From positions 28,076 through 92,075 of the forward strand of contig CACYQD010000012.1 of assembly GCA_902776475.1 (NCBI GenBank): 64,000 nt of DNA, in the 5' to 3' direction. Below are positions 1-8,972 of the stretch, piece by piece. The position numbers were made by a program, and so were the translations under genes. This DNA is from an uncultured Prevotellaceae bacterium. GTDB lineage: Bacteria; Bacteroidota; Bacteroidia; Bacteroidales; Bacteroidaceae. How positions within the stretch are numbered: position 1 is the first letter of the stretch; the number at the start of each line of letters is the position of its first letter. A model generated the notes under the pieces. The model saw nothing but the letters and a program-made list of their open reading frames with translations. It was not told where the DNA came from and made no database searches.

Positions 1-556
1 ATAGTTTGGTAGTAGATTGATACAGGTAGTAGGTGAAGCCCTCTGTATCTTCTTCCACCCGTACAAAATGCCAATTCATAGAATAGGTATTCCTTTCATC
101 TCCATCCATCAGGGTCGTTAGATTGGCTGATTTATAACTACCATCCGACCAGTTCTTTCCAAAAGGCTCAGGAGGTCGGGCGCAAAAACTATTCTTTTCT
201 GCATGTTGACTCTCGGTGATTCCAGAATTGATGCGTCCACTCGAATGCAGATACATTTGACGGCCGAAGTCCGAAAAGAACAGGCGCCCTTCCATCGCCC
301 AGTCACCACCCTGAATCACGAAGCGACCAGTTCCAACATTATATAAAAGAAAGGGAAAACCATTATCTTCGTATTCAGAATGATTAAGGATAGTCGTCAC
401 ATCAATTCCATGCCATTTCTGACTGGTAGCCTCAGCATGTGTTTGCGTTTGTGTTTGCGCTTCCAAAACCCCAACATGAACGAAGGACAGCAGTGCAAGC
501 AATACATATATCCTAAAAAGGCTATTGATATGCATAAATGATATAAAACTCTTCAT
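1..556 (-). CDS. Secreted hypothetical protein, 3' end cut by window edge
   Basis: An uninterrupted reading frame runs leftward from an ATG at 556 off the window edge, giving about 185 residues. The N-terminus is signal-peptide-like: a hydrophobic stretch (IYVLLALLSFVHVGVLEAQ, residues about 17-35) followed by a Q/T-rich segment. The mature part has aromatic and glycine-rich beta-type sequence such as FLLYNVGTGRFVIQGGDW. I do not recognise a family; the flavour is that of an extracytoplasmic beta-rich Bacteroidales protein. The codons are clearly AT-richer than those of the genes to the right, which may mean recent acquisition. A TAnnTTTG element sits upstream at 605-612 on the same strand. 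The C-terminal part, which might carry a sorting domain, is not visible. Confidence 0.7.
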   Translation of the reverse strand, partial: MKSFISFMHINSLFRIYVLLALLSFVHVGVLEAQTQTQTHAEATSQKWHGIDVTTILNHSEYEDNGFPFLLYNVGTGRFVIQGGDWAMEGRLFFSDFGRQMYLHSSGRINSGITESQHAEKNSFCARPPEPFGKNWSDGSYKSANLTTLMDGDERNTYSMNWHFVRVEEDTEGFTYYLYQSTTKL

Positions 557-604
557 AGGCTCAAACAAATTAAGTAGTTGACAGTTAATGCGCATATTAA
601 AATA

Positions 605-612
605 CAAAAATA
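605..612 (-). promoter_or_regulatory. Promoter -7 element of the secreted hypothetical gene
   Basis: Read leftward the sequence is TATTTTTG, matching the Bacteroidetes -7 consensus TAnnTTTG, about 48 bases before the ATG at 556. Confidence 0.45.
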
Positions 613-756
613 GTAAACTCATTGGCTATATGCAAGCGAGCAGGGGACATTTTAACATATTTTAAGCGTAAACAGATTAGAACAAGAAGAAAAACCAAAA
701 ATAAAGAAAAACATAAAAAAATCCGGCTAAATGACACTACTTTCAATATTATTATA

Positions 757-764
757 TAATTTTG
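757..764 (+). promoter_or_regulatory. Promoter -7 element of ddh
   Basis: TAATTTTG matches TAnnTTTG, 41 bases before the ddh start, in an AT-rich spacer. No clear -33 TTTG was seen. Confidence 0.5.
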
Positions 765-805
765 CAACCGATTTCGAAGAAAATACAACTAAATAACATT
801 TTTAT

Positions 806-1705
806 ATGAAAAAAATCAGAGCAGCCGTTGTGGGCTACGGCAACATCGGCAAATATGCAGTAGAGGCTTTGGAAGCCGCCGAAGATTTTGAGATAGCAGG
901 CATCGTGCGCCGCAACGGTGCAGCCGACAAACCCGCTGAGTTGGCACCCTATCCCGTGGTGAAGGACATCACCGAACTGGAAAACGTGGATGTAGCCATC
1001 CTCGCCACCCCCACCCGCAGTTGCGAGGAATATGCCAAAAAGATCCTGCCGCTCGGCATCAACACCGTCGACAGCTTCGATATCCATACCAGTATTCTTG
1101 ACTACCGCGCTGCTCTCATGCCTGTCTGCAAGGCCAACAACGCCGTGTCGATCATCGCCGCAGGCTGGGACCCGGGCAGCGACAGCATCGTGCGCACGCT
1201 CATGCAGAGCCTTGCCCCCAAGGGCCTCTCTTACACCAACTTCGGCCCTGGCATGTCGATGGGTCACTCCGTCTGCGTGCGCTCCAAAGAGGGCGTGAAA
1301 AACGCACTTTCGATGACCATCCCCAAGGGAGAGGGTATCCACCGCCGCATGGTGTATGTGGAACTGGAGGAGGGCGCCAGCCTGGAAGAGGTGACGGCTG
1401 CCATCAAAGCCGACCCCTACTTCGCCAGCGATGAGACACACGTGTTTGCCGTGGAGTCCGTGGATGCCGTGCGTGACATGGGCCATGGGGTCAACCTGGT
1501 GCGAAAAGGTGTCAGCGGAAAGACTCAGAATCAACGGCTGGAGTTCAACATGAGCATCAACAACCCGGCTCTCACCGGACAGGTGCTCGTCAATGTGGCG
1601 CGTGCTTCCATGCACCAGCAACCCGGCTGCTACACCATGATTGAGGTGCCCGTCATCGACATGCTGCCCGGCGACCGCGAGTCACTGATCAGCCATCTCG
1701 TATAG
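806..1705 (+). CDS. ddh: meso-diaminopimelate D-dehydrogenase
   Basis: This cytoplasmic NADP(H) enzyme interconverts L-tetrahydrodipicolinate, ammonia and meso-2,6-diaminopimelate, the one-step route to the lysine and peptidoglycan precursor. The 299-residue protein begins with a Rossmann dinucleotide motif (AAVVGYGNIGKYAVEAL, residues 6-22) and continues with the family's central segment containing AGWDPGSDSIVRTL and FGPGMSMGHS, which in known Ddh proteins line the substrate pocket. Length is close to the usual 300-330. It appears monocistronic, with its own promoter and a terminator at 1745-1771. It is notable that dapL and dapF, the parallel aminotransferase route, lie near 59-61 kb. Confidence 0.93.
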   Translation: MKKIRAAVVGYGNIGKYAVEALEAAEDFEIAGIVRRNGAADKPAELAPYPVVKDITELENVDVAILATPTRSCEEYAKKILPLGINTVDSFDIHTSILDYRAALMPVCKANNAVSIIAAGWDPGSDSIVRTLMQSLAPKGLSYTNFGPGMSMGHSVCVRSKEGVKNALSMTIPKGEGIHRRMVYVELEEGASLEEVTAAIKADPYFASDETHVFAVESVDAVRDMGHGVNLVRKGVSGKTQNQRLEFNMSINNPALTGQVLVNVARASMHQQPGCYTMIEVPVIDMLPGDRESLISHLV

Positions 1706-1744
1706 TCAATCCCACATTCTGACAATCATTCTACTCCAAACGAC

Positions 1745-1771
1745 AAGGGGCGCTGCTGCGCCTCTTTTTTT
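1745..1771 (+). terminator. Intrinsic terminator after ddh
   Basis: A 9-bp stem (AAGGGGCGC with GCGCCTCTT, one G-U pair) around a TGCT loop is followed by a T run, 40 bases after the ddh stop. Confidence 0.75.
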
Positions 1772-1792
1772 GATTTCTTTTGTCCTACTCTC

Positions 1793-1821
1793 TTGTTTTT
1801 CGGAATAAAATCGTAAGTTTG
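1793..1821 (+). promoter_or_regulatory. Promoter of the susCD pair
   Basis: TTG at 1793-1795 and TAAGTTTG at 1814-1821 match the Bacteroidetes -33/-7 pattern with an 18-base spacer, 38 bases before the susC start. Confidence 0.55.
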
Positions 1822-1859
1822 CAGATGGAAATCCATCATTTCAAAAAACTTCCAAGACC

Positions 1860-4565
1860 ATGAGAAGACTTATCTCACTTACATTCTTAGTTTTCAGTCT
1901 TTTTCCCGTCACCACCTTGGCTCAGTCACGACAAAACAACAACGCGACCGACTCATTAGATGCCATTTCTCTCCTCACCAGCGGAAGCGCTGACAAGGTG
2001 ACAGAAGACCGCATGAACAAGGGTCTCGTGACCAACTCGCTCAGCGCACTCAGCGGACAGGCAGCCGGTGTGCAGGTGGCATCGGGCGACAACCGCAAGG
2101 CCATGCTTACAAGCGTGCGCGTGCGAGGTACCACCTCTCTGACAGGCGGCAACGACCCGCTCGTCATCATCGACGGTGTATCGTCTGACCTCGCCACGCT
2201 CTCCAGCATCTATCCTGCCGACATCGAGAGCTTCACCATCCTCAAAAATGCCGCAGAAACCGCCAAATACGGTTCCCGAGGAGCTTCTGGTGTCATCGAG
2301 GTGACCACCAAGAAAGGCCACGGCGGACAGTTTCATATCTCCTATGACGGCAACATGGGCTTCGAGACGACTTTCAAGACTGTGAAGATGCTCAACCGCG
2401 ACCAATACGTCAAAACGGCTCAGGACTTGGGACTGGAGTACAACGACGGAGGGTATGACACCAATTTCCCTGACGAAATCACCCGTATGGGAGCCGTGCA
2501 AAACCACCATATCTCCTTCAGCGGCGGAACCGACCAAAGCAACTACCGCGCATCCATCGGACTGATGGACCACAACACCGTCATCAGGGTCAATGAATAC
2601 AACAACTTCGTGGCCAAACTCGACATCGCCCAAAAAGCCTTTGACGACAAACTGTCTGTCGACCTCGGCGTCTATGGCTCGGCTCAGCGCAACAAGGAGA
2701 TCTTCGACGAGCAGACCCTCTTCTACTCGGCCTACACACAAAACCCCACTTTCCGCAACGGCATGAACAATGGGGTATGGGAAAAGAACACGACCGCCTC
2801 GCAGATCAGCAACCCGCTGGCCCTGCTCCGGGAAAGAGACCACCAGAAAAACCTCAACTTCAACACCCACCTGAAGTTTGCCTACGACATCTGGCCCAAC
2901 CTGCGCATCAGCACCTTCGGGTCCTATTCCTTCACCAGTACGGAAGACGCTCAATACCTGCCCACCTGGGTTTGGGCACAAGGACAGGCCTACCGCAGTG
3001 AGAAGAAAAGCGAGGACTGGCTGTTCAACCTCTCCGTGGACTACTGGTGGGACTTCAACTCCGAGAACCGTATCGAAGTGACGGGTCTGGGCGAATACCA
3101 AAACAGCACTCTCACGGGATTCTTCACCACCGTGAAGGGATTCACCTCCAATGACTTCGGCTACCACAACCTCCAAGCAGGTGCCCTCCGACCCTACGGC
3201 GGCACGGGGTCTTATTTCGAAAAGCCCTCGCTGGCCTCTCTGATGGGCAATATCAAATACCTGCTCCTCCACCGCTACACTTTCGGCTTCACCATTCGCG
3301 CCGACGCCAGCAGCAAAGTAGGAAAGAACAACCGCTGGGGATTCTTCCCCTCCCTCTCGGCGGAATGGGACGTGATGCAGGAGAAGTTCATGAAAAATGT
3401 ACCATATGTCAGTTACCTGAAGTTGCGCACGGGCAGCGGCATCTCGGGCAACCTCGGCGGCATCGACTCCTACAACTCCCTGCAGATGTTCATGCCCACT
3501 GGCCTCGTGTCTCTTGCAGGATCGCCCGTGGTGACATTGGGCTACACCAGCAATGCCAACCCTGACCTGAAATGGGAGACCCGCTACACCTTCAACGTCG
3601 GTATGGATCTGGGACTCTGGAACAACCGGATGATGCTTACCGCAGAGTACTACTACTCCAAGACCATCGACATGCTCTACCTCTACGACGTGAGCATGCC
3701 GCCCTTCGCCTATGACAAACTGCTGGCCAACCTGGGCAGCATGAGCAACAGCGGATTTGAGTTCGGACTGGGCATCACACCCCTTGAAACACGCGACATG
3801 CAACTCAATGTCAACATGAACCTCTCCATCCAGCGCAACAAACTCATCAGCCTCTCTGGAAAATACAAGGGGGAGATGATGGCCGCCAGCAACATCACCT
3901 CCATCGGCGGACTCAACGGTGCCGGCTTCCATGGAGGCGACAACAACATAGTCTATCAGATCGTGGGCCAGCCCCTCGGCGTGTTCTACCTGCCCCACTG
4001 CACAGGCTTTATAGGAGATGAAGACGGCGAACAGTCCTATGATATCGAAGACCTCAACCATGACGGGATTAAAAGCACAGGCAGCGACCGATACATCGCA
4101 GGACAGGCCACCCCGAAATGGACACTCGGCTCCAACATCAGTTTCCGCTACAAAGACTTCGACATCTCCCTGCAGATGAACGGTGCCTTCGGCCACAAAA
4201 TCTACAACGGCACGGCACTGACCTATATGAACATGACCTCCTTCCCCGACTACAACGTGATGAAGGATGCTCCCAAGAAGCGAATCTACGACCAGGTTGC
4301 CACCGACTACTGGCTCGAACCGGGAGACTATCTCAACTTCGACTACCTCACCGTGGGATGGAACGTACCCATCCGCAATAAAGTTCCATTGATCAGCCAA
4401 CTTCGTCTTGCCCTGAGTATCAACAACCTCGGAACCATCACTTCATACAGCGGACTGACACCCATGATCAACAGCTACGTGGTGAACAAGACCCTCGGTA
4501 TCGACGACAAACGCAGTTATCCTCCATACCGGTCCTACTCCATCGGTGTGAGCGCCTCCTTCTAA
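1860..4565 (+). CDS. SusC-like TonB-dependent outer-membrane receptor, short form
   Basis: This is an outer-membrane beta-barrel importer of the SusC/RagA family, powered by TonB and paired with the SusD-like lipoprotein that follows. Residues 1-21 are a signal peptide ending ...TTLAQ. The plug domain (about residues 45-155) carries the SusC signatures LSGQAAGVQV, VRVRGTTSL and NDPLVIIDGV. The barrel follows and ends in a terminal phenylalanine (VSASF). At 901 residues it is shorter than the usual 1,000 or so, because the N-terminal carboxypeptidase-regulatory-like domain typical of SusC proteins is absent: the plug starts almost directly after the signal peptide. No glycoside hydrolase or regulator adjoins the pair, so the substrate cannot be inferred. 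Confidence 0.93.
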   Translation: MRRLISLTFLVFSLFPVTTLAQSRQNNNATDSLDAISLLTSGSADKVTEDRMNKGLVTNSLSALSGQAAGVQVASGDNRKAMLTSVRVRGTTSLTGGNDPLVIIDGVSSDLATLSSIYPADIESFTILKNAAETAKYGSRGASGVIEVTTKKGHGGQFHISYDGNMGFETTFKTVKMLNRDQYVKTAQDLGLEYNDGGYDTNFPDEITRMGAVQNHHISFSGGTDQSNYRASIGLMDHNTVIRVNEYNNFVAKLDIAQKAFDDKLSVDLGVYGSAQRNKEIFDEQTLFYSAYTQNPTFRNGMNNGVWEKNTTASQISNPLALLRERDHQKNLNFNTHLKFAYDIWPNLRISTFGSYSFTSTEDAQYLPTWVWAQGQAYRSEKKSEDWLFNLSVDYWWDFNSENRIEVTGLGEYQNSTLTGFFTTVKGFTSNDFGYHNLQAGALRPYGGTGSYFEKPSLASLMGNIKYLLLHRYTFGFTIRADASSKVGKNNRWGFFPSLSAEWDVMQEKFMKNVPYVSYLKLRTGSGISGNLGGIDSYNSLQMFMPTGLVSLAGSPVVTLGYTSNANPDLKWETRYTFNVGMDLGLWNNRMMLTAEYYYSKTIDMLYLYDVSMPPFAYDKLLANLGSMSNSGFEFGLGITPLETRDMQLNVNMNLSIQRNKLISLSGKYKGEMMAASNITSIGGLNGAGFHGGDNNIVYQIVGQPLGVFYLPHCTGFIGDEDGEQSYDIEDLNHDGIKSTGSDRYIAGQATPKWTLGSNISFRYKDFDISLQMNGAFGHKIYNGTALTYMNMTSFPDYNVMKDAPKKRIYDQVATDYWLEPGDYLNFDYLTVGWNVPIRNKVPLISQLRLALSINNLGTITSYSGLTPMINSYVVNKTLGIDDKRSYPPYRSYSIGVSASF

Positions 4566-4584
4566 TCATCAAAAAACAGCAGTC

Positions 4585-6192
4585 ATGAAAAAAATCATAC
4601 TACCCGCACTTGCCGCACTGACACTGACCGCATGTCTCAGCGAGGATCCCCGCGACAGGATAGACGAAGACCAGACCTTCAACTCCGCCATTACCCTCTA
4701 CCTCAACACCGTTGGCAACCTCTATCACTACATCGGAGGCAACAATGACTCTGAGGGACTGCAAGGTACTGCCCGCGGCATCTACGACATCAACACCTTC
4801 ACCACCGACGAGGCCATCCTGCCCACACGCGGCGGCGACTGGTATGACGGAGGTCTGTGGCTCTCGCTCTACTGGCACACCTTCTCCCCCGGCACACAAC
4901 CCATCGAGGGAGCATGGAACTATCTCTACAAGGTCATCGTGATGTGCAACCAGTCGCTCGACCTGATTCAGCGGCACAATGACCTGCTCACTTCGCAACA
5001 GGAAGCAATCTTCACCTCGGAAGTGAGAGCCCTCCGCGCCATATACTACTATTACCTGCTCGACCTCTTCGGCAGCGTGCCTTATGTCAGGACGGCTACC
5101 ACCTCGCTCGAACAGGCCGAACAAGTGAGCCGCAGCACCCTCTTCAAGAATGTGTGGGATGCCCTGATCAACGCCCTGCCCAATCTTGCCAACGAAAGGA
5201 GCAATTGGGAAGGTGAATACTACGGAAGGATAACTCGCCACGTGGCATGGTTCGTACTGGCCAAAATGGCCCTCAATGCCGAAATCTGGATGGATGACAA
5301 CTGGACGGACGAGATGAGACCCGACGGCCGCAACATCATGCTCGACTGCGAGGGAAAACAACTCAACGCATGGGATGCCTGCATCTACTGGTGCGAGAAA
5401 CTGACGGCCGCCGGATACCAGTTGGAGGACTCCTACGCCACGAATTTCGCCGTTTACAACGAGGACTCCAAGGAGAACATCTTCACCATACCCATGGACA
5501 AGGACCTCTACACCAACCAGTTTGTCTACCTCTTCAGGTCGAGACACAACAACCATGGCGCAGCTCTGGGCATGGCCGCCGAGGATGGTACCTGCGCCAC
5601 AGTGAGTTCCGTACTCACTTACGGTTACGGCACCCCAAACCAGGACAATCGCTATTCCATCAACCTCTACTCCGACACGCTCTACCTGGATGGCCATGTG
5701 GTGCTCCTCGACAATGGCGAACCGCTCGTCTACCAACCCCTTCATGTGATGCCCATCCTGACCGGGTTACCCTTCGAGAAAACCGCAGGCGCACGGATGA
5801 AGAAATATGAGACCGACCGCACAGCCTACCTCGACGGAAAACTCCAGGACAATGACATCGTGCTCTTCCGCTATGCCGACGTGCTGCTGATGGAAGCTGA
5901 GGCTAAAGTCCGCAACGGACAAGACGGCAGCAGAGAATTCAACAAGGTGCGCAGACGTGCAGGCATGGAGGAACGAGAGGCCACTCTCAACAACATCCTC
6001 ATTGAGCGGCTGATGGAACTCCACTGGGAAGGGTGGCGCCGGCAAGACCTCGTGCGCTTCGACCGTTTCCATCTCAAATATGACCAACGCCCACAACTGA
6101 GCACAGAGGATGACCGCCACACGACAGTATTCCCCATACCCGGACGTGCCATCGCTCTCAACAGCCGACTCGCACAGAATCCAGGATACTAA
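4585..6192 (+). CDS. SusD/RagB-like nutrient-binding lipoprotein
   Basis: A surface lipoprotein that caps the SusC-like barrel and binds its substrate. The 535-residue protein starts with a lipoprotein signal (lipobox LTAC, Cys17) and shows the SusD pattern of helical TPR-like segments, including ALRAIYYYYLLDLFGSVPYV, and a C-terminal region with LFRYADVLLMEAEAKVRNG and WEGWRRQDLVRF, which is characteristic of the family. It begins 19 bases after the susC stop, so the two are co-transcribed. The C-terminus keeps the usual FPIPGRAIALNSRLAQNPGY-type ending. The ligand is unknown. Confidence 0.93.
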   Translation: MKKIILPALAALTLTACLSEDPRDRIDEDQTFNSAITLYLNTVGNLYHYIGGNNDSEGLQGTARGIYDINTFTTDEAILPTRGGDWYDGGLWLSLYWHTFSPGTQPIEGAWNYLYKVIVMCNQSLDLIQRHNDLLTSQQEAIFTSEVRALRAIYYYYLLDLFGSVPYVRTATTSLEQAEQVSRSTLFKNVWDALINALPNLANERSNWEGEYYGRITRHVAWFVLAKMALNAEIWMDDNWTDEMRPDGRNIMLDCEGKQLNAWDACIYWCEKLTAAGYQLEDSYATNFAVYNEDSKENIFTIPMDKDLYTNQFVYLFRSRHNNHGAALGMAAEDGTCATVSSVLTYGYGTPNQDNRYSINLYSDTLYLDGHVVLLDNGEPLVYQPLHVMPILTGLPFEKTAGARMKKYETDRTAYLDGKLQDNDIVLFRYADVLLMEAEAKVRNGQDGSREFNKVRRRAGMEEREATLNNILIERLMELHWEGWRRQDLVRFDRFHLKYDQRPQLSTEDDRHTTVFPIPGRAIALNSRLAQNPGY

Positions 6193-6210
6193 AATCAAGC
6201 AAATATCGGC

Positions 6211-6246
6211 ATTTTGTCACTATTTCCTAAAAAATAGTGACAAAAT
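6211..6246. repeat. Perfect 15-bp inverted repeat between susD and the porin gene
   Basis: Arms ATTTTGTCACTATTT (6211-6225) and AAATAGTGACAAAAT (6232-6246) enclose a 6-base loop. It starts 18 bases after the susD stop and ends 26 bases before the porin -7 element. No T tract follows, so it could be a hairpin that stabilises or ends the susCD message, or an operator for the porin promoter. Confidence 0.7.
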
Positions 6247-6272
6247 GTTGGTGTGATTAGGGATTATTATTG

Positions 6273-6280
6273 TACTTTTG
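6273..6280 (+). promoter_or_regulatory. Promoter -7 element of the porin gene
   Basis: TACTTTTG matches TAnnTTTG, 63 bases before the ATG at 6344. A TTG at 6248-6250 is a possible but widely spaced -33 element. Confidence 0.5.
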
Positions 6281-6343
6281 CAACCGAAATTTATGCAATA
6301 ATAATCATACACATCTAATCATTCATCAAATTTCAAATCTTTT

Positions 6344-7390
6344 ATGAGGAAACAAACCATCAAGGCTACCTCTCTGGCCGTCGCCATGGCTGTGTTCAGC
6401 TCGGTTGCGGCCATGGGGCAACAAAGTGACTCCAAGTCAACAGACTGGCTGAAAGATCTCACCAGCCGCATCGAACTGCACGGATATGCCCAGGGGGGCT
6501 ATTCCTACGACGATGCCAATGGGAAGTCCAACAGTTCGTTTAACCTGAAACGGACTCTTTTCTGGGCAAAGGCCCGCGTGACCGACCGTTTCTCGTTTCT
6601 TTTCATGCACGACTTCTCCAGTGTCGTACAAGAGTATTACCTCGACTACCGCTTCTCACGCGACAATGCCTTCAATGTCAGACTCGGACAATTCAAGCAC
6701 AGCTTCAGTCTTGAGAACCCTCTCTCCCCCACCATGCTTGAACTGATCGATGTCTATTCGCAAGCCGTTCTCTTCTTGGCCGGCGAGGGTCCCGACCCTC
6801 TCAATGGCGTCAACTATGGCCGTGACCTCGGCATGATGGTCTATGGCGACCTGTTCGACAACCACCTGCATTATGAACTGGCCCTCATGAACGGACAAGG
6901 CATCAACCGCAAGGACGGCAACTCCGACAAAGATGTCATCGCACGCCTCGAATACAAGCCCAACAGCAATCTGCGCTTCGTGGCCTCCGCCCAAAAAGGA
7001 CGTGGGCATGCCGTGGGCACCGCAGCATGGAATCCAGGCGTGGCCGTCGGCGACAACTACCGCCGCGACCGCTTCAGCGTGGGCGCGGAGTGGAAAAGCA
7101 GCGACTTCAACCTGCGTGCGGAATACCTCGGCGGCAAGGACGGTGAAGTGGGGAGCATGGGCGGCTACGTGACTGCCAGCGTCCCCGTGGCCCAAAACCT
7201 CGACATCATCGCCTCAGCGGACTATTTCGACCGCAACACCGACATGGACTATTATCAGACCAACCTGACCGGTGGCATCCAATACTGGTTCTTCAAGAAA
7301 TGCCGTCTGCAACTGCAATACACGCGGTGCATGAGCCATTTCACCGATGACTACAACTGGCTGCAGGCTCAGGTGCAAGTCGCTTTCTGA
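6344..7390 (+). CDS. Phosphate-selective-type porin (OprO/OprP family)
   Basis: A 348-residue outer-membrane porin of the O/P family. Residues 1-25 form a signal peptide ending AAMGQ. The mature protein shows alternating beta-strand sequence, including RIELHGYAQGGYSYDD near the start, the family-like stretch LGQFKHSFSLENPLSPTMLE, and a C-terminal strand ending LQAQVQVAF with a terminal Phe. The family is known for anion or pyrophosphate channels in other bacteria; specificity here is not visible. It has its own promoter and precedes a sodium:solute symporter by 53 bases, so the two may act in series across the outer and inner membranes. Confidence 0.85.
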   Translation: MRKQTIKATSLAVAMAVFSSVAAMGQQSDSKSTDWLKDLTSRIELHGYAQGGYSYDDANGKSNSSFNLKRTLFWAKARVTDRFSFLFMHDFSSVVQEYYLDYRFSRDNAFNVRLGQFKHSFSLENPLSPTMLELIDVYSQAVLFLAGEGPDPLNGVNYGRDLGMMVYGDLFDNHLHYELALMNGQGINRKDGNSDKDVIARLEYKPNSNLRFVASAQKGRGHAVGTAAWNPGVAVGDNYRRDRFSVGAEWKSSDFNLRAEYLGGKDGEVGSMGGYVTASVPVAQNLDIIASADYFDRNTDMDYYQTNLTGGIQYWFFKKCRLQLQYTRCMSHFTDDYNWLQAQVQVAF

Positions 7391-7443
7391 GACAGTCGTC
7401 ACTTCAACATCCAACATAGGTCACACCAACAAAAATCCAAGAA

Positions 7444-8967
7444 ATGATCATAAAAATATTGCTCACCATCATCTTTTTGGCCGTGATGGTAGGCGTGGGC
7501 ATCTACTCACGCAAACAGGCCAGCACCGTTGACGGTTTCGTATTGGGCGGACGAATGGTCGGTCCCTGGCTGACGGCCTTCGCCTATGGCACCAGTTACT
7601 TCTCTGCCGTGGTCTTCGTAGGCTACGCCGGACAATTCGGATGGAAATACGGCATGTCGGCCTCATGGATCGGCATCGGCAACGCCTTGATCGGCTCGCT
7701 GCTCGCCTGGATCCTCCTCGGAAGGCGGACCAAACTGATGACACAGCATATCGAGAGCCGCACCATGCCCGATTTCTTCGGCACACGCTATCAGAGCGAG
7801 TGGCTGCGCGTCATCGCCTCCATCATCGTCTTCGTCTTCCTCATTCCCTACACCGCCGGTGTCTATAAAGGCATCTCCACGCTCTTTGAGATGGGATTCG
7901 GCATCCCCTACCAATACTGCGTGGTCATCATGGCCATCCTAACGGCCGTCTATGTCATTCTCGGCGGTTACAAGGCGACGGCCATGAATGATTTCGTACA
8001 GGGTGTCATCATGCTGTTCGGCATCATCATCGTCATCGTCGCCGTGCTCAACTCACAGGGTGGCTTGACAGCCGCCATCGACAAGATGGCCGCCATTCCC
8101 AGCGACGACAACCCGGCTGTGAACGGCAGTCTAGCCTCATGGTTCGGTCCTGACCCCTGGAACCTGCTCGGCGTGGTCATCCTCACCTCGCTCGGCACCT
8201 GGGGACTGCCGCAGATGGTGGGCAAATTCTATTCCATTACCGATGAGCAGGCCATCCGCAGAGGTACCATCATCTCCACCTTCTTTGCTTTCGTGGTGGC
8301 TGGAGGATGCTATTTCCTCGGCGGTTTCGGCCGTCTTTTCGGCATGCCTCCCACCCTGCCAAGCGGCAAACTCGACTTCGACTCCATCGTCCCCTCGATG
8401 CTGGTCACCCTGCCCGACATCATCATCGCACTGGTGGTGCTCTTGGTGCTCTCCGCCTCGATGTCCACACTGGCCTCGCTTGTGCTCACCTCTTCATCGA
8501 CGATGACGCTCGACCTCATCTACCGCGACAAAAAATCTGCCCCCGGCGAGGTGGCCGAGGGCAGTATCGATGATATGGTATCCGAAAAGATAGAGCGCCG
8601 CAAGGTGATCATCATGAGGGTGCTGATCGTCTTCTTCATAGTCATCTCACTGATGATAGCCCTCAATCCGCCGACGTTCATCGCACAGCTGATGGGCATC
8701 TCCTGGGGTGCTCTGGCAGGTGCGTTTCTCGCTCCCTTCATGCTGGGTCTCTACTGGCGCGGCGTGACTCGCGGAGCGGTGTGGGCGTGCTTCGTATGGG
8801 GCGTGGGACTGACCGTCGTCAACATGTTGCTGGGCAACCCCATCAATCCCATCAACTGCGGTGCCATCGCGATGCTGGGCGGTTTCGTGGTCGTGGCCGT
8901 CGTCAGTCTGGTGACACCACGTCTCCCCAAGGAGATCATCGACCGCATCTTCGACTGCTACTCCTGA
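7444..8967 (+). CDS. Sodium:solute symporter (SSS family)
   Basis: An inner-membrane Na+-coupled transporter of 507 residues with about 13 predicted hydrophobic helices. The N-terminal region carries the SSS pattern FVLGGRMVGPWLTAFAYGTS, with the small and polar residues that bind Na+ in this family, and the conserved GGYKATAMNDFVQGVIML motif near residue 180. The solute cannot be told from sequence; similarity in style is to the pantothenate/proline-type branch. It follows the porin by 53 bases with no terminator seen between, and converges on the C1 peptidase gene only 5 bases away. Confidence 0.88.
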   Translation: MIIKILLTIIFLAVMVGVGIYSRKQASTVDGFVLGGRMVGPWLTAFAYGTSYFSAVVFVGYAGQFGWKYGMSASWIGIGNALIGSLLAWILLGRRTKLMTQHIESRTMPDFFGTRYQSEWLRVIASIIVFVFLIPYTAGVYKGISTLFEMGFGIPYQYCVVIMAILTAVYVILGGYKATAMNDFVQGVIMLFGIIIVIVAVLNSQGGLTAAIDKMAAIPSDDNPAVNGSLASWFGPDPWNLLGVVILTSLGTWGLPQMVGKFYSITDEQAIRRGTIISTFFAFVVAGGCYFLGGFGRLFGMPPTLPSGKLDFDSIVPSMLVTLPDIIIALVVLLVLSASMSTLASLVLTSSSTMTLDLIYRDKKSAPGEVAEGSIDDMVSEKIERRKVIIMRVLIVFFIVISLMIALNPPTFIAQLMGISWGALAGAFLAPFMLGLYWRGVTRGAVWACFVWGVGLTVVNMLLGNPINPINCGAIAMLGGFVVVAVVSLVTPRLPKEIIDRIFDCYS

Positions 8968-8972
8968 AATTC

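Noticed and set aside
597-788. Short hydrophobic frame upstream of ddh
   Set aside because: Low-complexity AT-rich sequence covering the ddh promoter; hydrophobicity results from T-rich codons.
752-1621. 289-codon open frame antisense to ddh
   Set aside because: ddh on the other strand has full family motifs, a promoter and a terminator.
1956-4400. 814-codon open frame antisense to susC
   Set aside because: It mirrors the codon bias of susC on the other strand, lacks a recognisable domain or signal, and has low-complexity His/Val/Gly sequence.
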